Assembly: GCF_025499515.1 (NCBI RefSeq)
Contig: NZ_JAMKFA010000012.1
Span: 1-64,000 of the forward strand
DNA: 64,000 nucleotides
Reading direction: 5' to 3'
Source of the DNA: Flavobacterium odoriferum
GTDB lineage: Bacteria; Bacteroidota; Bacteroidia; Flavobacteriales; Flavobacteriaceae
Of the stretch, positions 1 to 9,504 are shown piece by piece (position 1 is the stretch's first letter; every line of letters begins with the position of its first letter). The notes below the pieces were generated by a model. That model was not told the origin of the DNA. It ran no database searches and saw only the letters and a list, made by a program, of their open reading frames with translations. The position numbers and the translations under genes were made by a program.

Positions 1-1231
1 TGGTTGGATTTGGATCTGTACCGTCTGGAATACCATCGTTATCATTATCTGTTTCACAAATTCCCGTCAAACCATCTCCATCTGGATCAGCAGCTGGAGA
101 AACAGCATTTGCATATACACCAATGTAACTTGCTGCAACAACGGTTCCGTTTGGATTTACAGCAGGCACACCTACTCCATAAACCCCACCATCACCACCA
201 TCAGCAGTTGCTAAATTATAATATTCATTTGCATCAGAACAACCATCATCATCAGAATCTAAATCTAAGTGATTAGGGATTGTATCTCCATCTAAGCTTG
301 ATTCATAAATATCTGGCAAACCATCACTATCTAAATCCGTATAATTTGTAATTGAACCATCTGCATTAGCAATATATGTTGCTGATGCTCCTGTATTATC
401 TGATGTATCCAAGAAATTTGGCAATCCATCACCATCGTGATCTCCATTTGGGTCATTACCTCCAGCTTCTGTAACATCTAAAATACCATCATTATCATCG
501 TCTAAATCTAAATCATCAGAAACACCATCTCCATCAGTATCATTTAAACAAACAGCATATAATGGTGTTGCAATTGGAAAGTCATTTTGATTTATATCAA
601 AATCTTTCAAGAAACCATTATTAGCATAATTATCAAATTCAATTTGAGTAATATCATTAAATTCGTACATTACTCTACTTGGAGCCAAATTTGCTTCATT
701 CTGAGTTCCAGTTGCATTCAAATCAGGTGGAGTATTGTTAATCACCAAATTTGTTGGATCTGCAGTTGCAGTAAAACGAACCGAAGCGCCACAATTAGTT
801 GCTAAAGATTCATTATTTGGCCCATCAATGTCATTGATTACAAATCTATAATCATTGATAGGAACAGGTGTAACTCCATCTGCTTGCAAAAATGTGAATC
901 TAATTCTGGATAAATTTGCTGGAATTCCTGAACCAGCTGGATTAGACGTGTATCTAATATTATCCAAATTTTGAGTAAATGCACCCGTACCAGGTCCTGC
1001 AACAACTTGAGCCCTAACACGAGCTAAGGTTGGAATTGTTGCTGAAGTAGCACTAAACAATGCATTAGCAGAGTTATTCCCTGAAATAACCCCTGTAATT
1101 GTAACATTCTCAAAATTTTGAGAAAATACATTTACAGACGAAAACAAAGCAAATAACATCATTAATGACATTAGATGTTTTTTAAAACCGCCTTTTAAAC
1201 TAAAAAAATCAATTAGTAATGATTTCATCAT
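1..1231 (-). CDS. Secreted protein with thrombospondin type 3 calcium-binding repeats (3' end outside window)
   Basis: The reading frame stays open from the ATG pair at 1231/1228 to the window edge, about 410 codons, so the C-terminus is missing. The N-terminus has a charged stretch followed by a hydrophobic signal segment ending near VNVFSQ. A region of about 190 residues without obvious homology follows. From about residue 230 the chain is dominated by Asp-rich repeats such as DTDGDGVSDDLDLDDDNDGI and DPDGDGLTGI, the calcium-binding thrombospondin type 3 pattern. In Flavobacteriaceae such proteins are usually large exported adhesins that end in a type IX secretion signal; that end is not visible here. 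Which of the two tandem ATGs is used is unclear. The family assignment is sure and the function (surface adhesion) is inferred. Confidence 0.85.
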   Translation of the reverse strand, partial: MMKSLLIDFFSLKGGFKKHLMSLMMLFALFSSVNVFSQNFENVTITGVISGNNSANALFSATSATIPTLARVRAQVVAGPGTGAFTQNLDNIRYTSNPAGSGIPANLSRIRFTFLQADGVTPVPINDYRFVINDIDGPNNESLATNCGASVRFTATADPTNLVINNTPPDLNATGTQNEANLAPSRVMYEFNDITQIEFDNYANNGFLKDFDINQNDFPIATPLYAVCLNDTDGDGVSDDLDLDDDNDGILDVTEAGGNDPNGDHDGDGLPNFLDTSDNTGASATYIANADGSITNYTDLDSDGLPDIYESSLDGDTIPNHLDLDSDDDGCSDANEYYNLATADGGDGGVYGVGVPAVNPNGTVVAASYIGVYANAVSPAADPDGDGLTGICETDNDNDGIPDGTDPNPT

Positions 1232-1340
1232 AATTATATATTTACTTAATAGTATTGTAAAAGTGTAGTGACATTTTTAGACAATACACAAATTGGAAAC
1301 AAAACTATTAAGATTTTTTTAAGATATTTGCAGATAAGAT

Positions 1341-1370
1341 CTACAATTATTGTAGAATAAAAACTACAGT
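1341..1370. promoter_or_regulatory. Palindrome CTACAAT-T-ATTGTAG plus a third half-site, candidate operator of the kinase gene
   Basis: A perfect 7-1-7 inverted repeat lies at 1341-1355, and a related half-site CTACAGT follows at 1364-1370. It sits about 70 bases upstream of the TTG start of the sensor kinase and just above a -7-like element TACATTTC at 1391-1398. Response regulators of the NarL/LuxR class often bind such dyads, and one is encoded next to the kinase. Binding by that protein is inference. Confidence 0.4.
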
Positions 1371-1425
1371 GTTGTTTACCGAATTTATCGTACATTTCGT
1401 CGATATAAATTAACAAAATAAGCCG

Positions 1426-4419
1426 TTGAACAGATTTCTACTTATAATTCTATTATTTCAATTTGGATTTTCGCAGCAGAATTTTCATGAAGCGTGGTAT
1501 TCTGCCGACACTGAGCATTTGCCTCAAAATTCTGTTAAAAGCATTTCGCCTGACAAATATGGATTTGTATGGATGACAACAGAAAATGGATTGGTTAGAT
1601 TTGACGGAAAGAATTTCAAAACCTATAATAGTAATAATAGTCGTTTGTCATCTAATCGATTTCTTTATTTAAGTGGTTCAATTGAAAAAGATTCATTGAG
1701 AACATTTACTGAAGCATATGCAGACATTGTTATTATTAACAATAGAAGAGCAATTAAAGCCAAAAAGAATAATTTTTCAACTTCTTTTGATGAGTATGAA
1801 AATAATCGCTTTTATATGAACAACACCTATAATTTAACAACTAATTTTTTAGATAGTAAAATTAAAAACCAAAAGGGTGAATACTATAAAATCGAAAAAA
1901 ATAGTATTACATTTTTTGATAAAAAAAATCAAAAGAAAAAAGTAGTAGAGCACCAACACAATTCAAATGACGATTACTTTTTGTTAAATGACGATTTGGT
2001 TTGCTTAAGTTCAAATGGAGATTACCTATTTTTTAATCATACTATTTCAAAAAACAATAAATTATTTATTAGTAAAAATTCGAAAAAAATCTACAATCAT
2101 TTAACGCAACAATATTTTATTTGTACCAATAATGAGATTTACATATTAAAAAAAACTACCAATAAACTATATTTATCTTTACTTCACAAATTAGACAAAC
2201 CATTTACATATGATGTTAAATGTTTGTTTTATGACATTAAGAGTAATAAATTATTTATAGGAACTGGAGAAAAAGGTATAGGAATTATTACTTTAAATAA
2301 ATTTGGTATACTGACTAACCCAAATAGCACTAACAATACTTATTATGCAACAACACCCTTTTCAAAGGATAATATTTTAACCGCAAAAGGAGAAGTTTTT
2401 AATAAAGATGGATTAGTAAATGATTTTAAACTAAACCTAACAGGTTATCAATTTGGCATTACAATAGATAAACAACAAAATATTTGGATACAAAATAACG
2501 CCACTCTAATTTGTCATCTTAAAAACACCAACTATAAAACATTTAAGAAGTTTGAATTCAAATCTATAATAGCATCTATTTATTGTGATTCAAAAAACAA
2601 AATTTGGATAGGTTTTAGAAAAGGTGATGCATCAGAAGTATTTGTTGCAACAATAAATGCTAACGACGTTAATTCAACACCTATTTTCATAAAATCATTA
2701 AATGAGCCTGTAAACTTCTTTGTAGAATTGGGAAAAAATAAAATGATGTTATCGACTTTGAATAAGAAAATTATTCAATATGATAAATTTACTCAAAAAG
2801 TAACAAAATTTTCAAGTGGTAAAAATGACATTAGAAGTATTTTTATTTGTAATAATAATAAAATTTGGGTATGCACCTATAGTAATGGTTTTAGCCTGTT
2901 TGAAAACAATACCTTTTATAAAATGCCTAACGATAATAATTCTTATTTAACATCGGCACATTGTATAAACGAGGATCGCAAAGGGCATTTTTGGATTAGC
3001 ACAAACAAAGGTTTAATTGAAGTTGATAAAAAAAGTTTACTAAAACATGTCAAAGATAAGTCTCCAATATATTACCATCATTATGATTCAAAAAATGGTT
3101 TTTTAACTAATGAATTTAATGGTGGCTGCCAACCATGCAGTACAAAACTTGAAAACGGTTATTTTATTTATCCAAGTCTAAACGGGTTAATTGCTTTTCA
3201 TCCAGAAAAAGTGAACAAAATACTACCATCTGGTGATTTTTATATTAATGAAGCTGAAACTAATAATGAAACAATATTTTTTAAAGATACTTTTCATACA
3301 AATAGAAAAGATAATCGTATAAAAATAAAAATTGATTTTCCATATTTTGGTAATGAAAACAACATTCATTTTGAAGCAAAACTATTATTAAATGAAGAAG
3401 ACAAATGGATAAATATCTCAAATGAAAGAGCAATTAGTTTTACAAACTTGCCTCCAGGACATCATACTTTATATATTAGAAAATTAGGCGATTTTTCTTC
3501 AAAATATCAAACAAAAAAAATTTTTATTTGCGTTCCATTCTTTTACTATGAAACACTTTGGTTTAAAATAATTGTTTCAATATTGATAGCCGGAATTTTT
3601 ATCTACGGAATTCGACTTAGATATAATTATATTCAAAAGAAAAACGAAGAACTTGAAAGAATAATTGAAGAACGAACCAAAAAACTTATTAAAGCAGTTG
3701 ATAATTTAAAAACAACAAAAAATAACTTAACTCAAGAAATAATTCAACAAAAAAAACTAATTGGTACCATAAGCCACGATATCAAAAGTCCACTAAAATT
3801 TTTATCCATCACAGCCAAACATTTAAACGAAAAATTACTACATTCTGAAAATGAAATAATAAAAGACAACGCAAAAATAATGCATGATTCAGCCAATCAA
3901 TTGTATCGATTTGTAGAAAATTTGGTTGATTATTCTAAAATTTTTATGGAACACAATGATATCAACAAATTAAAAAAAGAAAATATTGATGTTATTATTA
4001 ATGAAAAAATCAGCTTATTTAAAAATATGGCTGAAGCTAATGCAGTAATAATTACCTATAAAAACTTCGCTCCTTCTCAAATAAATTTAAATAAAAAAGT
4101 AATAGGTATAATTATTCACAATTTATTAGATAATGCTATAAAAAACACGGTAATTGGAACAATTGCCATTGAAACTAAAATTGCAAAAAATAAAATCCAC
4201 ATCAGTATAGAAGATACTGGTGCAGGAATGCCATTAGAGATTAAAAACTATTATTTAAGCCTTCAAAAAAACTTTGAAACAGATAAACTAGCCATCCAAA
4301 ATTATGGCCTTGGGCTTCACATGGTATTAGAACTTTTACGTTTATTAAAAGGTGATTTGAAAATTTATTCAAAAGAAAACGAAGGTACTAAAGTAACCAT
4401 AATATTAGATGTCAACTAA
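1426..4419 (+). CDS. Two-component sensor histidine kinase with Reg_prop propeller and Y_Y_Y domain
   Basis: The 997-residue protein starts at a TTG; the frame upstream closes at 1411 without an ATG, and the first residues form a signal peptide ending near FGFSQQ. The periplasmic part contains two-component propeller repeats, for example FVWMTTENGLVRFDG, IWVCTYSNGFSLF and FWISTNKGLIEVD. A Y_Y_Y domain follows at about residues 630-700 (SFTNLPPGHHTLYIRKLG). One membrane segment lies at about 710-730, then a coiled coil. The HisKA motif TISHDIKSPLKF carries the phospho-accepting His784, and an ATPase domain with DNAIKN, DTGAGMP and GLGLHM boxes ends the chain. Unlike the fused hybrid systems typical of Bacteroidota, it lacks a receiver and a DNA-binding domain. 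The convergent response regulator next to it overlaps by 4 bases and is the likely partner. The ligand is unknown. Confidence 0.93.
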   Translation: MNRFLLIILLFQFGFSQQNFHEAWYSADTEHLPQNSVKSISPDKYGFVWMTTENGLVRFDGKNFKTYNSNNSRLSSNRFLYLSGSIEKDSLRTFTEAYADIVIINNRRAIKAKKNNFSTSFDEYENNRFYMNNTYNLTTNFLDSKIKNQKGEYYKIEKNSITFFDKKNQKKKVVEHQHNSNDDYFLLNDDLVCLSSNGDYLFFNHTISKNNKLFISKNSKKIYNHLTQQYFICTNNEIYILKKTTNKLYLSLLHKLDKPFTYDVKCLFYDIKSNKLFIGTGEKGIGIITLNKFGILTNPNSTNNTYYATTPFSKDNILTAKGEVFNKDGLVNDFKLNLTGYQFGITIDKQQNIWIQNNATLICHLKNTNYKTFKKFEFKSIIASIYCDSKNKIWIGFRKGDASEVFVATINANDVNSTPIFIKSLNEPVNFFVELGKNKMMLSTLNKKIIQYDKFTQKVTKFSSGKNDIRSIFICNNNKIWVCTYSNGFSLFENNTFYKMPNDNNSYLTSAHCINEDRKGHFWISTNKGLIEVDKKSLLKHVKDKSPIYYHHYDSKNGFLTNEFNGGCQPCSTKLENGYFIYPSLNGLIAFHPEKVNKILPSGDFYINEAETNNETIFFKDTFHTNRKDNRIKIKIDFPYFGNENNIHFEAKLLLNEEDKWINISNERAISFTNLPPGHHTLYIRKLGDFSSKYQTKKIFICVPFFYYETLWFKIIVSILIAGIFIYGIRLRYNYIQKKNEELERIIEERTKKLIKAVDNLKTTKNNLTQEIIQQKKLIGTISHDIKSPLKFLSITAKHLNEKLLHSENEIIKDNAKIMHDSANQLYRFVENLVDYSKIFMEHNDINKLKKENIDVIINEKISLFKNMAEANAVIITYKNFAPSQINLNKKVIGIIIHNLLDNAIKNTVIGTIAIETKIAKNKIHISIEDTGAGMPLEIKNYYLSLQKNFETDKLAIQNYGLGLHMVLELLRLLKGDLKIYSKENEGTKVTIILDVN

Positions 4420-5045
4420 TTACAATGTAAATGATGCTTTTCTATCAACTCTACCAAGTTATTGATTTTGAGCTTTTCAAAAATTCTATTTTTATAAGTA
4501 CTTACTGTTGACATTTGAATTCCTAAGTTATTTGAAATTTCAAGATTACCATCTCCTCTAACCAGTAAATTTGCAATTTCAATTTCTCTTTTAGATAGTT
4601 TATCAAATGGATTCAAAGGCTCATCATTTAATAAATTATTATTCAATTGATCAATTAAATTCTCAGTCAAATATTTTCCAAATTCTCTGATTGATCTTAC
4701 CGCATCAATTAATTTTTCTTCGCTACTTAATTTATTTAAAAAACCATCTGCTCCAGCAGACACATATCTTAAAGCATAAAATTCTTCTTCATGTGCCGAA
4801 AACATAAGAATTTTAACTTCAGGAACAATTGCTCTAATTTCTGGAATCATTTCAATATTTTTCCCTCCAGGAATATTAATATCTAAAATAATTAAATCAT
4901 AAGAGAATTGCTTAACCTTATCCAAAGTCTCACTAAAAGTTGAGGCAAATTGAATGTCTAAATCATTAATTTCACTATTTAAAATAATAGAAACACCTGT
5001 TTTTACAACCATGTGGTCGTCAACAATTAATATTTTATAACTCAT
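4416..5045 (-). CDS. NarL/LuxR-type response regulator
   Basis: The 209-residue protein has an N-terminal receiver domain, with the acidic pair in ILIVDDH, the phospho-acceptor Asp in LIILDINIPG at about residue 55, and the conserved Lys in FLNKLSSEEK. The C-terminal LuxR helix-turn-helix runs KLSKREIEIANLLVRG...ISNNLGIQMSTVSTYKNRIFEKL. It is encoded convergently with the sensor kinase and the two stop codons overlap (4416-4419), so the pair is arranged tail to tail and not as an operon. The kinase has no receiver of its own, which makes this protein the obvious phosphorylation target, but this is inferred from position. Regulated genes are unknown; the palindrome at 1341-1355 is a candidate site. 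Confidence 0.92.
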   Translation of the reverse strand: MSYKILIVDDHMVVKTGVSIILNSEINDLDIQFASTFSETLDKVKQFSYDLIILDINIPGGKNIEMIPEIRAIVPEVKILMFSAHEEEFYALRYVSAGADGFLNKLSSEEKLIDAVRSIREFGKYLTENLIDQLNNNLLNDEPLNPFDKLSKREIEIANLLVRGDGNLEISNNLGIQMSTVSTYKNRIFEKLKINNLVELIEKHHLHCN

Positions 5046-5111
5046 TAGGGGTAAATTTATAAATGCTAAAATAATAAATTAATCATAGATTATAATGTTA
5101 TTTTTAAATAC

Positions 5112-5119
5112 TATTTTTG
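5112..5119 (+). promoter_or_regulatory. -7 element TATTTTTG of the prfC promoter
   Basis: This is an exact match to the Bacteroidota -7 consensus TAnnTTTG, 16 bases before the prfC ATG. The mRNA leader would be only about ten bases. No clear TTG -33 element is seen at the usual distance. Confidence 0.5.
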
Positions 5120-5135
5120 CACAAAATTATTACAC

Positions 5136-6731
5136 ATGAGCTTTACAGAAGAAATAGCAAGAAGAAGAACGTTTGGAATTATATCGCATCCCGATGCAGG
5201 TAAAACAACATTAACCGAAAAACTACTTTTATTTGGTGGTGCTATCCAAGAAGCTGGGGCTGTTAAAAGCAATAAAATTAAAAAAGGAGCTACTTCCGAT
5301 TTCATGGAAATTGAACGCCAAAGAGGAATTTCGGTAGCAACATCTGTATTGGCTTTTATTTATAAAGACAAAAAAATCAATATTTTAGATACGCCAGGTC
5401 ACAAAGACTTTGCAGAAGATACATTTAGAACTTTAACCGCTGTAGACAGTGTTATTGTGGTAATTGACGTTGCAAAAGGTGTTGAGGAACAAACCGAAAA
5501 ATTGGTTGAAGTTTGTAGAATGCGAAACATTCCAATGATTGTTTTTATCAACAAATTGGATCGTGAAGGAAAAGATGCATTTGATTTAATGGACGAAGTG
5601 GAACAAAAATTAAAGCTTCGTGTAACGCCATTGAGTTTCCCAATAGGAATGGGATATGATTTCAAAGGGATTTACAATATTTGGGAAAAGAACATCAACC
5701 TTTTTGAAGGTGATAGTCGAAAAAACATTGAAGAAACGATTGCTTTTGATGATATAAATAATCCAGAATTAGAAAAAATTATTGGCGAAAAGCCAGCAAA
5801 TCGTTTACGTGAAGAATTAGAATTAATTGAAGAGGTTTATCCTGCATTTAGTTTAGAGGAATATCTTTCAGGCGACTTACAACCGGTATTTTTTGGTTCG
5901 GCTTTAAATAACTTTGGAGTTCGTGAATTACTAGACTGTTTTATTGAAATTGCACCTACGCCAAGAGCTAAAGAATCTGATACTCGATTGGTAAAACCTG
6001 AAGAAGAAAAACTTAGCGGTTTTGTATTCAAAATTCACGCAAACATGGATCCAAAACATAGAGACAGAATTGCCTTTGTAAAAGTTGTTTCGGGAACTTT
6101 TGAACGCAATAAACCTTACTTACACGTGAGACAAGGTAAAAATTTAAAATTCTCTAGTCCAAATGCTTTTTTTGCTGAAAAAAAAGAAATTGTAGATATT
6201 TCTTATCCTGGAGATATTGTAGGTTTACACGACACTGGGAACTTCAAAATTGGTGATACATTAACAGAAGGTGAAAAAATGAATTTTAAAGGAATTCCAA
6301 GTTTCTCACCAGAACATTTTAGATATATAAATAATGCTGATCCATTAAAATCAAAACAATTAGAAAAAGGTGTTGACCAATTAATGGACGAAGGCGTGGC
6401 ACAGTTGTTTACTTTAGAAATGAATGGAAGAAAAGTAATTGGAACAGTTGGAGCCTTACAATACGAAGTAATTCAATACCGTTTAGAACACGAATATGGC
6501 GCAAAATGTACCTATGAAAACTTTCCTGCGTTTAAAGCGTGTTGGGTAAAACCACAAGATCCTAAAAATGTAGAATTTGCCGAATTTAAACGTGTGAAAC
6601 AAAAATTCTTAGGTCATGATAAATATGGACAATTGGTTTTCTTAGCTGATAGTGACTTCTCTATTCAAATGACGCAGCAAAAATATCCAACTGTTGAATT
6701 ATTTTTCACTTCAGATTTTCAGAAAAGATAA
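5136..6731 (+). CDS. prfC: Peptide chain release factor 3
   Basis: RF3 is a ribosome-dependent GTPase that removes RF1 or RF2 after peptide release. The 531-residue product is close to the usual length of this family. The G1 loop HPDAGKTT is at residues 18-25, the switch region includes ERQRGISVATSV, G3 is DTPGHKDF near residue 85 and G4 is NKLDREG near 139. The later part has the RF3-specific sequence with GTVGALQYEVIQYRLEHEYG. The ATG at 5136 follows a -7 element directly, and no earlier in-frame start is supported. The gene stands alone between the divergent response regulator gene and a small membrane protein gene. Confidence 0.97.
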   Translation: MSFTEEIARRRTFGIISHPDAGKTTLTEKLLLFGGAIQEAGAVKSNKIKKGATSDFMEIERQRGISVATSVLAFIYKDKKINILDTPGHKDFAEDTFRTLTAVDSVIVVIDVAKGVEEQTEKLVEVCRMRNIPMIVFINKLDREGKDAFDLMDEVEQKLKLRVTPLSFPIGMGYDFKGIYNIWEKNINLFEGDSRKNIEETIAFDDINNPELEKIIGEKPANRLREELELIEEVYPAFSLEEYLSGDLQPVFFGSALNNFGVRELLDCFIEIAPTPRAKESDTRLVKPEEEKLSGFVFKIHANMDPKHRDRIAFVKVVSGTFERNKPYLHVRQGKNLKFSSPNAFFAEKKEIVDISYPGDIVGLHDTGNFKIGDTLTEGEKMNFKGIPSFSPEHFRYINNADPLKSKQLEKGVDQLMDEGVAQLFTLEMNGRKVIGTVGALQYEVIQYRLEHEYGAKCTYENFPAFKACWVKPQDPKNVEFAEFKRVKQKFLGHDKYGQLVFLADSDFSIQMTQQKYPTVELFFTSDFQKR

Positions 6732-6782
6732 ATTATTAGTATAATTGCACTAATTATTAATAGAGCCCCCAAATTTAAAAAT

Positions 6783-6986
6783 ATGAAATCAAACTTATTT
6801 AAACTCTATGCAACACTTATGATGGCTTTTGTAAGCTTCTTAAGTTTTGCGGATCCTATTGATCCACCAGCAGATGATGACCCACCAGCTTCACCAATCA
6901 ACACAAAATTAATTTGGTTAGCGATTGTAGGAGTTTCTTTTGCATTTTTATATTTTAGAAAGCAAATTAAAACAACTCAAAACTAA
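6783..6986 (+). CDS. Small exported protein with a proline-rich linker and one C-terminal membrane segment
   Basis: The 67-residue protein has an N-terminal hydrophobic signal (LMMAFVSFLSFA), a short acidic and proline-rich stretch DPIDPPADDDPPASP, and one hydrophobic segment LIWLAIVGVSFAFLYF followed by a basic tail. This signal-proline-membrane layout is frequent among short Flavobacterium proteins, and no function is known to me. It lies 51 bases after prfC and ends at a strong bidirectional terminator. Cleavage of the first segment would leave a short single-pass membrane peptide. Confidence 0.7.
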   Translation: MKSNLFKLYATLMMAFVSFLSFADPIDPPADDDPPASPINTKLIWLAIVGVSFAFLYFRKQIKTTQN

Positions 6987-6997
6987 GTTTATTACAT

Positions 6998-7031
6998 AAA
7001 AAAAAGACCTGAAATTTTCAGGTCTTTTTTT
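6998..7031. terminator. Bidirectional intrinsic terminator
   Basis: An A-tract, the stem AGACCTGAAA/TTTCAGGTCT and a T-tract serve both the small membrane protein gene (+) and folD (-), which converge here. Confidence 0.85.
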
Positions 7032-7040
7032 ATTCAACTA

Positions 7041-7922
7041 TTATCTATTTCTCTTTTGTTCTCTTGCTAACAATGTGTTTTTTAACAACATTGCAATTGT
7101 CATTGGCCCTACTCCACCTGGAACTGGCGTAATGTAGGATGCTTTTTTAGATACATTTTCGAAATCTACATCACCAACAATTCTATAGCCTTTTTCAGTA
7201 GTTTCATCTTCTACTCTTGTGATACCTACGTCGATAATTACTACGTCATCTTTTACCATTTCTGCTTTTAGAAAATTTGGAACACCTAATGCTGAAATAA
7301 TAATATCAGCTTGAGATGTAATTTGGTTGATGTTTTTAGAATGACTGTGTGTTACTGTTACCGTTGAATTTCCAGGAAATCCTTTTCTTCCCATTAAAAT
7401 TCCCATAGGACGACCTACGATGTGGCTTCTTCCGATAACTACAGTGTGCTTACCATCGGTTGGCACATTGTATCTTTCTAATAATTCTAAAATTCCAAAA
7501 GGAGTTGCTGGAATAAAAGTAGACATATCTAAAGCCATTTTTCCAAAGTTTTCTGGATGGAAACCATCTACATCTTTACTTGGATCAATTGCTTCAATGA
7601 TTTTTTGCGTATCGATTTGTTTTGGTAAAGGCAACTGAACAATGAATCCATCAATATCATCATTTTCGTTCAATTCTTTGATTTTTTTCAACAATTCAGT
7701 TTCAGAAGTTGTGCTTGGCATTTTAATCAAAGTCGATTCAAAACCTACGCGCTCGCATGATTTTACTTTGCTTCCTACATAGGTTAAACTCGCTCCATCG
7801 TTACCAACAATAATGGCAGCTAAATGAGGAACTTTTTCTCCATTAGCTTTCATTTGAGCTACCTCAGCAGCAATCTCATTTTTAATATCTTCCGATACCT
7901 TTTTTCCGTCTAAAATTTGCAT
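7041..7922 (-). CDS. folD: Bifunctional methylenetetrahydrofolate dehydrogenase / methenyltetrahydrofolate cyclohydrolase
   Basis: FolD interconverts 5,10-methylene-THF and 10-formyl-THF in the cytoplasm for purine, formyl-Met and one-carbon metabolism. At 293 residues it has normal length. The catalytic Lys lies in [13 protein letters not shown] near residue 53, followed by the substrate motif VQLPLP, the nucleotide-binding [11 protein letters not shown] and the C-terminal signature [16 protein letters not shown]. The gene lies downstream of ffh in the same direction, but a terminator-like hairpin at 7995-8032 separates the two, so they are probably transcribed separately. Confidence 0.97.
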   Translation of the reverse strand: MQILDGKKVSEDIKNEIAAEVAQMKANGEKVPHLAAIIVGNDGASLTYVGSKVKSCERVGFESTLIKMPSTTSETELLKKIKELNENDDIDGFIVQLPLPKQIDTQKIIEAIDPSKDVDGFHPENFGKMALDMSTFIPATPFGILELLERYNVPTDGKHTVVIGRSHIVGRPMGILMGRKGFPGNSTVTVTHSHSKNINQITSQADIIISALGVPNFLKAEMVKDDVVIIDVGITRVEDETTEKGYRIVGDVDFENVSKKASYITPVPGGVGPMTIAMLLKNTLLAREQKRNR

Positions 7923-7994
7923 TTGTTTTTTGTTTCAGGTTTAGTGTTTTGGAATTAAAGTTGTGTGTTTTCCAAAACAAATAGTTAGTATATT

Positions 7995-8032
7995 TAAAAA
8001 AAATAAGGCTTAAACTCGAAAATTTAAACCTT
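7995..8032 (-). terminator. Intrinsic terminator of ffh
   Basis: Read on the minus strand, a 10-bp stem AAGGTTTAAA/TTTAAGCCTT with one G-U pair is followed by a run of T, ten bases past the ffh stop codon. Confidence 0.65.
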
Positions 8033-8041
8033 AACTGTAAT

Positions 8042-9388
8042 TTACATTTTTGGCATTCCGCCTTTCATTCCAGCCATAGCCTTCATCATGTTTTTTCCGC
8101 CACCGCCTTGCATCATTTTCATCATTTTGCTCATTTGGTCGAATTGCTTCATCAATTGGTTGACTTGCTCAATTTTTGTTCCAGAACCTTTAGCAATTCT
8201 GTTTTTTCGTTTCACATCAATTAATGATGGTTTGCTTCTTTCAATTGGCGTCATTGATTGAATAATTGCTTCAATATGTTTGAATGCATCATCTTCAATT
8301 TCAACATCTTTTAATGCTTTTCCAGCTCCAGGAATCATTCCAACAAGGTCTTTCATGTTACCCATTTTTTTGATTTGTTGGATTTGCGCTAAGAAATCAT
8401 CAAAACCAAATTCGTTTTTAGCGATTTTCTTTTGTAATTTTCTTGCTTCTTCTTCGTCGTATTGCTCTTGTGCTCTTTCTACTAAGGAAACAACGTCTCC
8501 CATTCCCAAGATTCTATCCGCCATACGATTTGGATAAAACACATCGATAGCTTCCATTTTTTCACCTGTACCGATGAATTTAATTGGTTTATTTACTACC
8601 GATTTAATCGAAATGGCAGCTCCACCACGTGTATCACCATCTAACTTCGTTAAGATAACTCCGTCAAAATTTAATCTATCGTTGAAAGCTTTTGCTGTAT
8701 TTACTGCATCTTGCCCTGTCATTGCATCCACAACAAATAACGTTTCATGTGGCTCAATTGCTTTATGAACATTTGCAATTTCGTTCATCATTTGCTCATC
8801 CACAGCCAAACGACCAGCGGTATCGACAATTACTACATTGAAACCATTAGCTTTTGCGTGTTTGATTGCATTTTGAGCAATTTCAACTGGATTTTTATTT
8901 TCCGGTTCTGAATATACTTCAACACCAATTTGTCCACCCACTACGTGCAACTGATTAATTGCCGCAGGACGATAGATATCACAAGCTACTAATAAAGGTT
9001 TTTTGTTCTTTTTAGTTTTTAAAAAGTTTGCTAATTTACCCGAAAAAGTAGTTTTACCAGAACCTTGTAAACCTGACATTAAAATCACTGTTGGGTTTCC
9101 TGATAAATTAATTCCAGCGGCATCACCACCCATTAATTCGGTCAATTCATCTTTAACAATTTTCACCATTAACTGACCTGGCTGTAACGTAGTTAATACG
9201 TTTTCACCAATTGCTTTTTCTTTTACTCTTGTAGTAAAATCTTTGGCAATTTTAAAGTTAACGTCGGCATCTAATAATGCTCTACGCACTTCTTTTAAAG
9301 TATCGGCAACATTTACATCGGTAATTTTACCATGACCTTTTAAAATATGAAACGCCTTATCTAATTTATCGCTTAAATTATCAAACAT
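8042..9388 (-). CDS. ffh: Signal recognition particle GTPase Ffh (SRP54)
   Basis: Ffh binds signal peptides emerging from the ribosome and, with 4.5S RNA and FtsY, targets membrane proteins to the translocon. The 448-residue protein has the N domain, then the G domain with GLQGSGKTTFSGKLA, the DTAGRL and TKLDGDTRGG boxes, and a C-terminal methionine-rich M domain. The M domain carries the RNA-binding stretch RIAKGSGTKIEQVNQLMKQF and a Met/Gly tail. It is preceded on the same strand by a terminator at 9470-9500, so it has its own promoter. No 4.5S RNA gene was recognised in the window. Confidence 0.98.
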   Translation of the reverse strand: MFDNLSDKLDKAFHILKGHGKITDVNVADTLKEVRRALLDADVNFKIAKDFTTRVKEKAIGENVLTTLQPGQLMVKIVKDELTELMGGDAAGINLSGNPTVILMSGLQGSGKTTFSGKLANFLKTKKNKKPLLVACDIYRPAAINQLHVVGGQIGVEVYSEPENKNPVEIAQNAIKHAKANGFNVVIVDTAGRLAVDEQMMNEIANVHKAIEPHETLFVVDAMTGQDAVNTAKAFNDRLNFDGVILTKLDGDTRGGAAISIKSVVNKPIKFIGTGEKMEAIDVFYPNRMADRILGMGDVVSLVERAQEQYDEEEARKLQKKIAKNEFGFDDFLAQIQQIKKMGNMKDLVGMIPGAGKALKDVEIEDDAFKHIEAIIQSMTPIERSKPSLIDVKRKNRIAKGSGTKIEQVNQLMKQFDQMSKMMKMMQGGGGKNMMKAMAGMKGGMPKM

Positions 9389-9469
9389 AATTTTGAATTT
9401 GTGTAATGAAGTGCAAAGATAAGATAAAGTTATAAAGTTGCAAAGTGAGAAAATGGGTTTGTTCTAAAT

Positions 9470-9500
9470 AAAAAAACCAGCCTTAAAAGCTGGTTTTTTA
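9470..9500. terminator. Terminator closing the RND efflux operon
   Basis: The stem AAACCAGC/GCTGGTTT with A- and T-tracts on either side starts five bases past the stop of the DUF2892 gene. It marks the 3' end of the efflux transcript. Confidence 0.85.
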
Positions 9501-9504
9501 TAAA

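Noticed and set aside
4..276. His/Leu-rich 90-codon ORF on the plus strand
   Set aside because: It is the complement of the thrombospondin type 3 repeats of the gene on the minus strand; the composition is an artefact of the repeats.
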